Positions 1 to 11,600 of a DNA stretch of 64,000 bases are shown here, piece by piece. The stretch lies in assembly GCF_037392515.1 (NCBI RefSeq), contig NC_090285.1:5335501-5399500 (forward strand). Reading direction: 5' to 3'. The number at the start of each line of letters is the position of its first letter. Positions within the stretch are counted from its first letter, which is position 1. The DNA comes from Haliotis asinina. Taxonomy: Eukaryota > Mollusca > Gastropoda > Lepetellida > Haliotidae. Position numbers and translations under genes: made by a program. Below the pieces are notes generated by a model. It searched no databases. It was given only the letters and a program-made list of their open reading frames with translations, and was not told the origin of the DNA.

Positions 1-1080
1 GTGGGGTTTGCGTTTCTTTTTTAAAGAGTGTATTATGAGGAAGGATTTGAAGAGGGGCCATAGTGAAGATGTTGAAACCTTTATATGCTCTCTGATGATT
101 TCAACTTTAAGAGGACGTTATCGCAAAATAACCTTGAGTAACCAAAGCAACGCCCTCGTTCAAGGTTTAATTACGCTCGGAGCATATATTGACAGTTTTT
201 CAACTGTTGTAAATCCATTTTGGAAAGACACCTTTACTGCTCAGAAAAGGGCATAGATCAAAACTCACCACTGATATGAACAATCCTCATAATATTCTAG
301 CTGAAACACTGTGGCTGAATCGTCAATTTAAACACTCCAAGTTTATAATACAAAACTGGTATACAAAAGGTGTCCAATTTGTAAAAGATCTCTGTAACTC
401 AAATGAACGGCTTTCCCTTTAAGAATTGTAAAATAGGTATGACTTGAGCTGTTAATTCCTAGATTTCTTACAAGTTATACATAATATTCCGAAATCCTGG
501 AGATACAATAAGTAATACGAATCATTATCATGCAAATTTGACCTTACATATATCTGCTCTTAGGCTAATCTGTCCTGTTAAAGGTTGTCGAACGTTCTAC
601 GATGTACTGTCTAAAGTGCCAGAGAATCATCTGCCGAAGCCCTGTTCTAAATGGGAAAATCATGTAAACATAATTTAAAATAACCCTTGGAAAAATATTT
701 TCACAACCAACAGAAAATATATCAAGGACACAAAGCTTTTTGGAATTTCAATACAGATTCATTTACAACAGTGTGTTTACGATAAAAAGAATTGCTAAGA
801 ATGAACCTGGTTGACAGGAATGTTTGTTCCTTTTTGCAGCTCAGAACCTGAAAGTATTATCCATGTCTTTTATGTCTGTACATGTGAGACACACTTTTGG
901 AATAATCATACATATATGGAGGACATGTAATATTGATGTACGCTTTGCAGTTTTTCAGATACTGATGACTATTGATACCGGACGCAAGTTCCTTAATCAT
1001 CACACTCTATTAGCAACTAAGCGATATATTTATATCACGAGTTTAAAACATATCCAATGTACTGAGCATTAAAAGTTTCG
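1..1080 (+). mobile_element. 3' remnant of an L1/Tx1-like LINE (end of ORF2)
   Basis: Translating the plus strand in shifting frames gives the conserved post-RT tail of L1/Tx1-type LINE ORF2. Around 180-270 there is an NPFWKDTF block. Around 300-420 there is an LWLNRQFK...NWYTKGVQFVKDL block, which matches the usual 'LWfN..i...nW..kGi.yv.DL' region. Around 560-650 a FYDVLSK...KWENH block follows. Around 825-900 a decayed zinc-knuckle-like C...E.I.H.F..C segment appears, then a KRYIY block near 1020. The reading frame shifts several times and contains stops, so this is dead. Upstream parts (endonuclease, RT core) lie outside the window. It resembles the LINE at 31.5-35.5 kb. The family label is an inference from motif order. 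Confidence 0.75.
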
Positions 1081-2606
1081 TGAAAACCCACAAGGGTACC
1101 ATTACCATTGAAGAGTATACCCCCATAACGGACTGCAACAATAGGCTGCCAGGTTTATTGTGAAAGTGATGCTATTCCTGCTGCCACGAAACACTGAAAA
1201 CGCGCAATATATGTAAAATGGCTGAAATGAATAACATATATACATAAACATTATCAAAACATATCGTGCATGCAGGGTTTTATTCATGAATATGAAAAAC
1301 GGAGTAACCGATGCATATTACACGATAAACGAAAATAACAGATCTAAATAACCATGTTTATATTTCGTAGTAACGTTGCTATCGATGACGACATGGACAC
1401 AATGATGTCCGTGTTTAGTAGCACATGTCCAGGTTCCAGTTTTAAAGTATTAGCCAAGACGCAGTCCATGTGAGTGTGTGCGAAAGGCGTTCCAATGTAT
1501 AAAACTTGTGACTATGACGCCCATTTCATCCATACAGTACACTGTGAGGAGAAGACACTCTTATTGGGACTGGCATAGCATAGAGTGGGTATGCATGCAT
1601 CTGGCATGTCATTCGAGGTCCTCAAGGCGTCAGCTGGCTACTCACTCTGTTATCAGGAAACATCAACCAACAGACGCTCCCAGCTGATAACCACATTCTG
1701 GTCCGTTACGAAAGGCGTAAACCCTTCACCACCAGAGGTCGTTTTGAAGTAGCTGTAGGCTCCAAACCGACAATTATCAACCAACACCGTCCCGAGTCTT
1801 TTGGTTTGAAATTTGAAAGTTCTGACCCCTTTCTGTTCCTGGCACAGGCGTAAAACAGGGTGCTTAATTATACTGCAGTTCTCTATTATCGTTGCAAATG
1901 AAAACATCGGGAAAGCAGAAACAAAATTGCCCGCGTCGGCTGTTTATATGTAAAATTTACGTTAAAAAAGTTGTCGCTCTTTAAAAAGTCATTGGAGTAT
2001 CATGTCTCATTGTAGAAATGTTAAAGTATTCATCTTTTCAGTAAGTGCTGGAAGTTTTGAAACCAGTATGACCCTTACTGCCTTTACATCTTGCATGAAT
2101 CAAAACGTAAGTAATCAAGTAATCAAGAGTAATCCCGCAACAACAATAAAGTCCTTTGCACTATTTCCGTCTTAAACATAGAAAAGGAAGTGACGTATTA
2201 TGCAACGTCGCCCTGCACACGGCAGCAGATTGTATGGTAACAACAAGATGATATTAAAAATGTGAATGAAATTCCTAAATAAAATAAATAATAAATAAAA
2301 TATTAAAACGATTAGATTCGTTACTTCTCTTAGTAAACGTTTCACGGTGCTATTTGTCTGAACCGAGTGGAATAGTGGGACAATAGCAATACCGCGATAA
2401 TAGAAAGTTGCGTCAATTTCCGGGTCAAACGATGCAGTCGGGATTGTTGCGATCATATTGAGTTGCGACTATGTGCCACATTGCTTGTGACAGAAATGAA
2501 TATTTAACATCTTTCAACTGAAAATACATAAGAAATGTCAGTAGCCGTCAATAGAGGTTTGTAGAACGATGATGGAGGGTTCCATGATAAGCACTGTACA
2601 TATTAC
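1081..2606. other. No gene recognised; expected 3' continuation of the leftmost SLC22 locus is absent
   Basis: Exons 3 to 10 of the minus-strand SLC22 locus should begin within about 0.5-1 kb below 2607 if its introns were like those of genes A and C. I looked for the exon 3 signature (minus-strand FSIVCDD...MAGFAG) and the later SLC22 motifs and found none. The stretch is AT-rich, with short unrelated open frames and no recognisable domain. Confidence 0.5.
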
Positions 2607-3253
2607 CTTTTCCGTCAGTGTTGATTCATACGTGGACTTATCAAACACCCATGCGTTGCACGGAGTTGTCAGGTTGTTTGGTTGACTGCCATTTTGAGGG
2701 TACTGGTACATTTTACAGGAGGAGAGCACCTGCTTGTCTCTGTCTGTCTCCCAGGGGATGGACATGTTGATGAGGGAAGAGTGATGCGCATCCTGCACCT
2801 GATAGGTGTCGTTAACTCCAAGGGAGCACCTGTTTTAAGTATTATGAACTTAATTAGTGTCATCTTAAGATGGCAAAGAATCTATATTCCTTCTTTGTGA
2901 GATGTTGAATGTTCAGTTGTTCATGCACCTGATAGGTGTCGTTAACTCCAAGGGAACACCTGTACAATTAGATTGCGTGGTCTAAGCAGCGACAGAACCT
3001 TTCCACATTCATGAGAAATCTGTGCCAAAAGACAATTTTGTCCACAAATGCGTGTATCCCGAAGCCGCCGTTTATGCATTTACGGGTGGATATTTACGGG
3101 TAATACATACCGATGATCAGGTGTATCCAGTTGGAATATAACTGCCTGGTTCTGCAGAGCCACGATACACGTGAGGATACATAATACAAAGTACAATCTC
3201 TTTTGATACCATCCAAATTCTCCCAGATGCTCCAGTGCTTCGTCAAACTTCAT
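2607..3253 (-). CDS. SLC22-like transporter, exons 1-2 only (partial or truncated copy)
   Basis: Exon 1 is 3253-3111 and exon 2 is 2829-2607, joined across a 281-bp GT-AG intron (donor CATCG|GTATGT, acceptor CAG|GTGCTC). The start ATG at 3253 opens MKFDEALEHLGEFGWYQ, the same amino terminus as the neighbouring genes. Exon 1 encodes the cytosolic tip and TM1. Exon 2 encodes the large extracellular loop typical of SLC22 proteins, with cysteines and N-glycosylation sequons (NDT, NMS, NGS, NLT). The two exons give 122 codons and end in phase 0 at GAA AAG|GTAATA, exactly as in the other copies. No exons 3-10 are seen in the remaining 2.6 kb to the window edge, so it is either a truncated duplicate or a gene with a long second intron. 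Substrate cannot be predicted. Confidence 0.8.
2830..2963 (-). repeat. Tandem duplication of the intron 1/exon 2 acceptor region
   Basis: The first ~35 bp of exon 2 plus its acceptor reappear at 2963-2923 in intron 1 (minus-strand ACAG|GTGTTCCCTTGGAG), about 133 bp upstream of the real acceptor. The copy is nearly perfect and keeps the same frame for about a dozen codons, but it has no obvious donor. The same arrangement, decayed, is present in gene C. Confidence 0.75.
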
Positions 3254-4960
3254 TTTATGTTCACGAACAGAGACGTTCCTGCCTAATTTCCTGTCATAAG
3301 AAGGGTAGAGTGAAAGATAAACAAAGTTTTGTTTCATGGCGTTTTCGGTTACATTCATGAAATACACAGCAAGTATACACTTGTCAAGGACATTTTACAG
3401 TCACGTGAACCCTTATGTTACCATTAGTGTAAATATTTACAGAAGTGCAGGGCGCACTAAAGCTTGTTTGGCATACCTAGTGCTATCACTGATCCGTTCA
3501 TAACGTTTTGTCTTTACATGTACACAGTGGTGTTGTCCAGTTGTAATCGCAGGTGAAGGACATACGTTGTGTTTGATTGCCCAGTGCGTATACCTGCAAT
3601 CGCCCAATGATTAGGCGAAAATATTCACACACACGCATATTGTGATGCTTGTACCTATCAAATGAAGTAAGTCACTGTTATAGCGACTGAATCAGGAAAG
3701 TAACCGTCCAAATATTTCCAAAGGCCAAAACCTGCGTGGCCAAGACTTAATTGCAATTATTACATCACTGTCTCTAATATGCCCTCTAAATTGCTCATCA
3801 CCCCTCATTGTAAATTGAAACGCGAACCCGTACCACACTGTCACATTCATTTTTTACTGTGTATGCTTTAGTAACCTTCATTGGTAATCCCTTTGGTGGT
3901 GCATACCATCACATCAATTAGTCCAAGTTGTTTCTTTACCTGTCCGTGGTCCTCTCTCCGCCTGTCCATTTTGTCTATAACTACGCTTATATGTTCACTA
4001 CGTAATCGTTCGTCATCGGCAACGAACTACTCCAGGTAGTCCCACTGTCGGCATCTATGCGTTGACCCCGCCGTACTACGTCAAACTATGTCTCTTCTCG
4101 GAAATGCTCGAAATCCTGCAGATCTAAAGATATCTAACCAAACTTGATATCATGATTCATTTGTAACAAACATATGTGATCCCAGTTAACGTTTTGTTAA
4201 ATTACGATGAAATAGGAACTAACCTTTCCAGTCGTGATACAGAGCTCCGAGTGACTCAGTGGATAATAACTCAACCTCACCGATGAAACTTGCAACCAAT
4301 CAAATGGAACTGTAAATCCCACTCATATGATAAACAGATTCAACACATAATCCAGAATCGAATTACCAATCAGGAATCGCTAACCCGGAATGAGTTTATT
4401 TTGCATAAATTACAATAAATGTACATGAGGCGTGATTTGAGATACCACCAGATGTACTGTACTCAACACTATTGATATTGTAACGAGACCGCAAGCTAAA
4501 TGTAAAGCAACGTGAAAATAACATGTTTTGATATCTTTATTAACCTGTTTCACTCTTCCTAAACATTCTCATGAACGAATGTCAAATAATCATATCTCAT
4601 CATCAGTATTCTGCGGCACACAACTTATGCTTTCACAATGTGATGAAAGAAATCGACAATATACACTTGATTGCAAGGAATTGGATGAACCAGGTAAAGC
4701 AGGGAGACTATATACACTGTATACAATCCCCTCCTCGTTGTCTGCCTCACGGACACAACTGCCACTGTACTACTGTACCCATGTAAAACTGTTATAACAC
4801 AGATGGTACGACAAAGACTTCTGTAATAAAGTTGATGGTCACCTACCCCGGTCAGTCCAAGGTCAACACACGGTAAGGCCCCGGTTGTGTCAACACATGA
4901 ATATGCAGGAAAGAACTGGTGTGAAGTATACCACCTCGATGACAAGGACAGTTTAACGTT
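3254..4960. other. Spacer between the partial SLC22 locus and gene A; no gene seen
   Basis: This covers the 5' side of the partial SLC22 locus and part of the 3' flank of gene A. Only short overlapping open frames without domain signatures are present. No TATA box or other promoter element can be called with confidence upstream of 3253. Confidence 0.4.
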
Positions 4961-5285
4961 TGGACACTACACGTGACGGTAATGAAACTAATTCATGGGG
5001 AATTAAGACTGACTTTTCTGACACCTGCCCAGTCAGTTTCACAGCATGTGGGATACAGATGGCTGAGCCATTAAGACTGACCAAAGGGCTATATAAATGG
5101 AGGTGGCCACATAGAAAGCAGAGAACAGGGCAGCGCAGAGACAGCAACAACACAAGTTAGTCTCGGCAGTACGGCCAGGACTGCTTCCAGCCGCCCCGAC
5201 TTCCAAGCCGCTGTTGCTGATGTGACGAATAAACAAGAAATACTGTATCATACTTATTTGTCGTTCCCTGCTTTGTTACAGTCCA
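4961..5285 (+). mobile_element. Solo-LTR-like fossil (LTR retrotransposon family uncertain)
   Basis: A 325-bp unit starts TGGACACTAC and ends TTACAGTCCA, so it has TG...CA ends with a short terminal inverted repeat. Inside, on the plus strand, a TATA box (atataaa, 5091) is followed about 135 bp later by AATAAA (5228-5233), which matches the promoter/R/U5 layout of an LTR. The flanks read ACGT on both sides, compatible with a 4-bp target duplication, although ACGT is its own palindrome. No internal retrotransposon coding sequence or second LTR adjoins it, so it would be a solo LTR. A short non-autonomous element is the alternative. Confidence 0.4.
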
Positions 5286-5526
5286 AACGTCTTTAGTTGG
5301 TTACACAATGCCATCATAAACAAATCCACAAAGACAGCAATGAATGGATTTTCCGGCTCAGGCATAAATGAGGTGAGCGGAGAGTGTAAGGCGATGGCTT
5401 ACCTTTAATGGCTTTAGGGTAGACATTTGAAAAGAATTATTGACGAGGCAAGTTTCATGAAAGTTGAAGCCTACGGTATTACATAATTATGTTGGTAGTT
5501 CATGAATCTTCCCTTTGACCACTGTA

Positions 5527-5532
5527 TTTATT
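5527..5532 (-). terminator. Candidate polyadenylation signal of gene A
   Basis: AATAAA on the minus strand about 100 nt beyond the gene A stop codon (5630-5632). Spacing fits a short 3' UTR. Confidence 0.45.
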
Positions 5533-5629
5533 AAGTTTGTAGGGAGATAGTTCCGTATCCGTGTCGTTGTTGTAATACATATTTTGAAATCGAACACGAA
5601 ATCAATATTGGTATCCGATAATAATACTT

Positions 5630-8600
5630 CTATACTTTCATCTCTCTAAAAGATGTGAACGGTTCCATCTTGACATCTGTCTCTCCCACTGGCGGTTCCA
5701 TTGCATCCAGTTTGTGGTTCTCCTTCTTGGCCCTAAGAATACACAGAAATGTAATATGAACATCCTATGTATGTAAGGAAAGTTTCATGAGACGCAACAG
5801 GAGATGCAATATGTATTTTTTGTACTGAAGCACAATGACTCCCAATAATAAAGACTAGTATCTGTAACTGGCATACTAAACTTTACTACTTTCCAGTGAT
5901 TTCACAACAGCTGTCGCGATTTCAGGTTTGTACAAAACTGTAAACGAAATAGTTTACCCCCTGAAATGTAGATGAATTCTGCATAGGCCCTCATACCTAT
6001 ACCTCATATTACGTTACACAGACACGCCGCTCTATTAGTTGAAATTTCGTTCGGGTCTGAGAATTTGCACTGTTGTCAAAAAAGGTCGATATAAGATATT
6101 AAAGATCGAAATGAGTAGTTTTAATTACGGGGTTTCATTTATAACGATGCCTATGATTGATTTATGTATTTGCACCCCCTAGAGTATATGTGATCTTTAA
6201 TGCGACTGTTTCACGGGAACATGCTTTTAAAGATTTATAAGTCTATTTCATTTTGGCAGTCGTGTGTACATATGTTTCACCTTTCTATTGCATTATTCCA
6301 TGATTTGCAATTTCAATAAATGAAAATGTAATGGGACTAAAAATTTGTGTTGCTTAACTTAGAGGTGTATGTTTACTTCTTGTGTATTTTGTGAAATAAT
6401 TATAATGCATATTATGTCCTCCACTACAAAAAACAAGCATCGAATACAAAAGCAAGCAGGGTGTCATTCTTAATATGAAATTACAATTTGTGACATAGGT
6501 CAACTTCCCTCAGGAAATTTATGATCAGGGTCCCGCTCACACGGGGAAAACAGATCTTTCAGAGCATAATGGGAGTTCCTTGCATTTGAAAAGTTCACAC
6601 AGTCAAGCAAAATATGCTTGATGGTGACACCTCATTGCAGGAGAGACACATGGGAGGTCCATCACCCTCCGTTATCAGCAGATAGTCAGGAGTAAAACGG
6701 TTGTGGGCATCGTCTTAAAACTACTTCATCATGTCTTGATTGACAAGCCAAGTGGGTACAACCGATTGTTGCCCATCAAAATAATCACTCTTAATTATGG
6801 TGATAATAACGACAGACGGTAGATTCATTTTTTGTTGAAAGATAATTCAAAAATACAATACATGTTTAGTTTGCTTGATTCCATCGCAAACATGAAATGC
6901 AGATTAAATGTGATTTAAATAATTGCTGATGACGTCACATGCTGGATGAGAGCTACTCTACGCTAAACAAAAATGTTAAAAAGTCGGCCCACATTCCTGC
7001 CTACATTGTCGCCTGCAGTATTTTTGGTGATGTCGTTTTGCATAGATTCAACACTTATTTAAACGCCAAGATTTGTAGTTTTAATAATTTTGTAAAATAT
7101 TGACCCACCTAATATAGTCTCAGAAACAGTGGGTTCACCATTCAGCTTTCCCTTTAATGTACACAATTTTGGTGTTGACACCGTTCATCAACGTTTTGAT
7201 CGACGCATTAAACGACAGGTATTTGGGGGCGGATGTGCAATGGTGCGGGAGTGCAATGATGTGGGAAGGCATGACTGCACATGACCCTAAAGTGTTTATC
7301 GATGGCAATATCGCTGTATGGCACCTTCAAACAGTTATCCGTCCTTACCTTCCTCCACACGAGTGGACATGTCATATCTACAGCAGGTCAATTCACGCCT
7401 TAGAAGTGCAGGTGTGACCTCAGCATTCACTCACTGGACAACTGGACACATTCATGCTTCGTAGACATCAACATATTGTACTATTGCACAATCCCACATA
7501 CCTGCATGTTTTATATCATTCCCCATGAACGCATCCACACTTTTTCATTGTGAGGAGAAACCTTCTGTTTGCCTCACAAAGAAAAGGCAAAAACTTAACA
7601 CATTATCTGTATCCGCTCACTTTCGCATGTTCTTGGCGTCCTCTATAGTTTCAGGAAGTCTCCTTTTCAATGTCTCTGGCAGGAACAGCGTCAACAGACC
7701 CGCGGCAATGGACAGACCTCCGAACACGATGAGAGGCAGCGCCACCTTCAGGTCACCGCCCAGTAATACACCCTGAAGAACATAATTAATACCTGAGGTA
7801 TTATGAGAAACTTTTAAAATATTAAAGCTTTGCTGTCAACATAGATACTATTCCATATTAATATCAGGGTAATTGTCCAAACACAAACAACAGCTGTCTT
7901 AATGAAGATCATGCCAAAATGTTTTTGAGTTGCAACGCATAAAAAAACAACTGATTCTGATTCGTTTTGTAACAGTAAGAAATTATTTAAATGCATATTC
8001 AACTTCTAAAGTTGAAAAATAATGTGATTACTAAACCCCCGCAAAAAGCCTGCGAAATCGGAGTTCAAACGAATCAATATTTCACCCCAGCGATGGAGGG
8101 AAAAGTGGTTTCTGGTGCGCTGCGCCCATTGCGCAGGCGCAGTGATTAGGTACGCGCGGCTTGAACCGGAAAGGCCACTCCTAAAAACACAGCAAGTGAT
8201 GCTTGCAAGGATTATCGCTGCGGACAAGAGGTTTTTCTTGTAATTACAAGCACCTTGAGTTTGCAGTGATAATAATACACTGGTCCCATACCTGCAGATT
8301 TGCATGCAAGTTTTGAAGAAAGTGTACCATTAGAAATACTAATTTGATTGCTAAAAATGCTCGTTGATTGTGACAAGCTGTCTCTGTCACTGACAAAATT
8401 CAACGTCTGCTTTATTGATACCAGTGTTTCTGCCTGCCTGTCTGCTAATGACAATAAGCAATACACAACTTAATCATTTACCACAATCAATTTGAACACC
8501 TATCAGGCTATACACCAAAATTGATTTATGGTTCGTGTACCTGGGATCTGTCTGTGTCACATTATTTAATTACACAGACAGGCAAGTGTGATACTTATAC

Positions 8601-11600
8601 ACATGTCACGTTATTATATCTGTGGTTTGCAAATAAACTGCATCCATTTTCCCGAATGACTGGATCAGAAGGAAACCGGTGCAAACTCAAGATTGTCGGT
8701 ATTAAGATCCGCTCTGACCGGGTTAGGTCTCCCGGGTGCTTCGTTTCAAGGAAAGTAAGCCCAAGTACGCTTATAATTTTGTTTATTTTTTTCTTCAGCC
8801 AGCAATGTACATTATATGCCATGAATAGGTGAAAAGTGATATTAATTATGTTTTTTTTTTTTTTTTTGGGGGGGGTGTTGCATGTGACCTTTAATATTCA
8901 AAGAAACCATAAACCTTTATTAACCTTACCAGATCTGCAAAGTAAGGGGAGACCATCCCACCAATCCTTGCAAAGAAAGAGCTGACTCCTACTCCTGAGT
9001 TTCGGACAACAGTAGGGAACAACTCTGCTGTGTAGACATACACAATGGCGAACGCGCCAGCAGCTCCGAACTTTCCCACCATAGACAGTGCAACTGTCAC
9101 CCAGTCTATAGCTGAAAACGTAAATTCAGTAGCATCATTTCAAGGACTGATGTACAGACTGGAAAGGAAACCCCAAACATACACACTGAATTACTAACTT
9201 TTTTTAGTGTCTTCAACTTACATGAGTTTCCATAGAGGACTGGGAACATAGTGCAGACACAGGCTATCCCACCAAGGAGCATACTACCGCACTGAAGGAA
9301 CTTCCTGCCCAGTCGATCCAACAGGGTCACACACATCATGTACGAGACGAACTCCACGATGTTGGCGATGGTGAAGTTGAGGTAGATGTTGCCGCTCAGG
9401 TTCTGGACGTTGAGCCCCAGACCGTAGTAAATAACACTAGCCACAAACCTTTGTAAAATGGAACTTCACATGATAAAGAAGGTTTGTTGTAAGTGCCTAA
9501 CTGTATCTGTATCTTGCTATTCAGACATGTTGAGAATGTGGACATATGAGTCTTTTACACGCATTTCTTATCATTGGAAAAGTAAACATAAATTACACAT
9601 AAGGAGCACTGTGGACTCAATAATTTTCCATCCTACTGGTTTCTGAAATTGGTGTGATATTGTAAATCGTTCTCCAGGTAAGCCGAGCAGTTGGGATCAA
9701 TGTGCTATGTTTTCCAGAAGCAATGTTGTCAAGTTTACACATATGTACCTATATAGCTCTGTCGCTTGGGGTCTCTTACATTATCCGAAACATTTGTGTC
9801 TGCCTGGAATATCTAAATAACATGGGCTATGTTTAGGGACAGTGAAGTTTGCTTATTTATTGTTTAACGCCGCATTGTACTGCAACTGTATGGCGGCGAT
9901 TAGTAAAACATCCAGTGACGCGACGTGATGTGTTTCAGCCAAGTCTGCGAGTGTGACCACCTCACTTGGACCTAGATTTTTGAAACTCTCTTATAGCTGA
10001 GAGAGTCTTAAGTGCCATACATTAACTCTAACTTACGACTATCTTAGCGCTAAGCGAGCTTCGGAAATCTATTCCATGGTAAGTCGTCTTTTACCACTAA
10101 CAAGGGTTGCTGTTGACCTTTTCAAACCCAAATCTTCACATCTGAGGGATAGTGTGTTGGAGATGAAAATGCTCTTCTTCAGGCTCTCTCAGTGCATCGT
10201 TTATGTCTAATACAGTTCATTGACCATCACAAAACACAATAAGCTCTCTATATATTCTCCTATATGTAAATAGATCTGTAAATAACATCTCACCAGTTGA
10301 AGAAGATGATGACAGTGATGAACAACAAGTACGGTGTCGTGAACATCTGCGTCACCCACACGGCCTGCACGTCCTCTACTGCTATCTTCTTCAACATCTC
10401 TTCTGGAACTTCGACACCATTCACAGACGCCATCTTCCGTATGACTACTTGAGCTTCCGGTATGCGACCACGTGATATGAGCCATCGAGGAGATTCAGGA
10501 ACTACCCTGTGAAATGTGTCATGTGCCTCACATAGAACATATGTAAACTGTAGCGAAAAAGAGAGTTTAGTGATGCTATTGATTTGTATTTGATTATGTG
10601 TACTTTAACGCCACTCATTCCGACAACAGTGCGTATAGGCTACCTGTGACCGGGCAAGAGAAATAGTCTAACATGTTTGAACTGGTGTATGTTTGTGTAC
10701 TACACATTATTAGTTGTACGGTCCATGAACAACAAACCATTACTTGCAAGGTCAGTGGATAGCATATCATTAGTTCTAAGTCAGTTGAAAACGCACCAAG
10801 CTCCAAGCTCAGGGTACCACATACCATTAATTTAAAGGTGAGTGGACGACATACCACTAGTTATAAGGCCAGTGGACACCATACCATCAGTTGCACGACA
10901 GCTGCACAACAAACCGTTAGTTGTAATGTCAGTGGACAACCCACCATTAGTTGTAAGGTCAGCGGACAAGATACAATTGGTTGTAAAGACAATGGAGAGC
11001 ACCATTAGTTGTAAAATCAGTGACAACGTACCAATAATACAGAACGTAGAGAACTGTTGGAATAGATATACAAAGCTGGAGAGTGTGCCAACTTCGGATG
11101 AAGTAGGCAAGAAGACCCAAGGTAAATAGACCCATGCACCAGAAGACCTCCACGATAATTCCCACAAACACTCTTCTGGATGGTCCCGTCATTTCCATAG
11201 CTGAAACAGAAAACTAGCATCAGGCTGCATAAAATGTTATGGCATCATTAAAAGTGGAACTAGCTCTTTAAGTTTCTAGAACTTTTATGGGAAATTAAAT
11301 TTTCTCCTTACACATGCAAATATTATCTAAAACAGATACAAAGTTAAGAGTAACCAGTGATCAGTCATCTACATCTTATCTAAATAAAGTGTAGAAGAAG
11401 ATTAAAATATATTTATATATACTTACCTAAAACAAAGGTACTTGTGAAGGCAGCTATTCCGCACATACTCTCCAGCACCCTGAACGCGATGTACACATAC
11501 ACGTTGGGGACAAAGGCCATGCTGATGCTGATAATCGCGGTGCCTACTGTGTTGACCAGGTACAGAGGACGTCGCCCGAAACTAACAAATGAGCAAGAGT

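Noticed and set aside
10832-11167. Open frames on both strands across the intron 5 boundary of gene A with repeated 'VVCCPLTL'-like peptides
   Set aside because: They are readings of the donor-derived minisatellite together with exon 5 shadow; the real exon frame ends at 11032.
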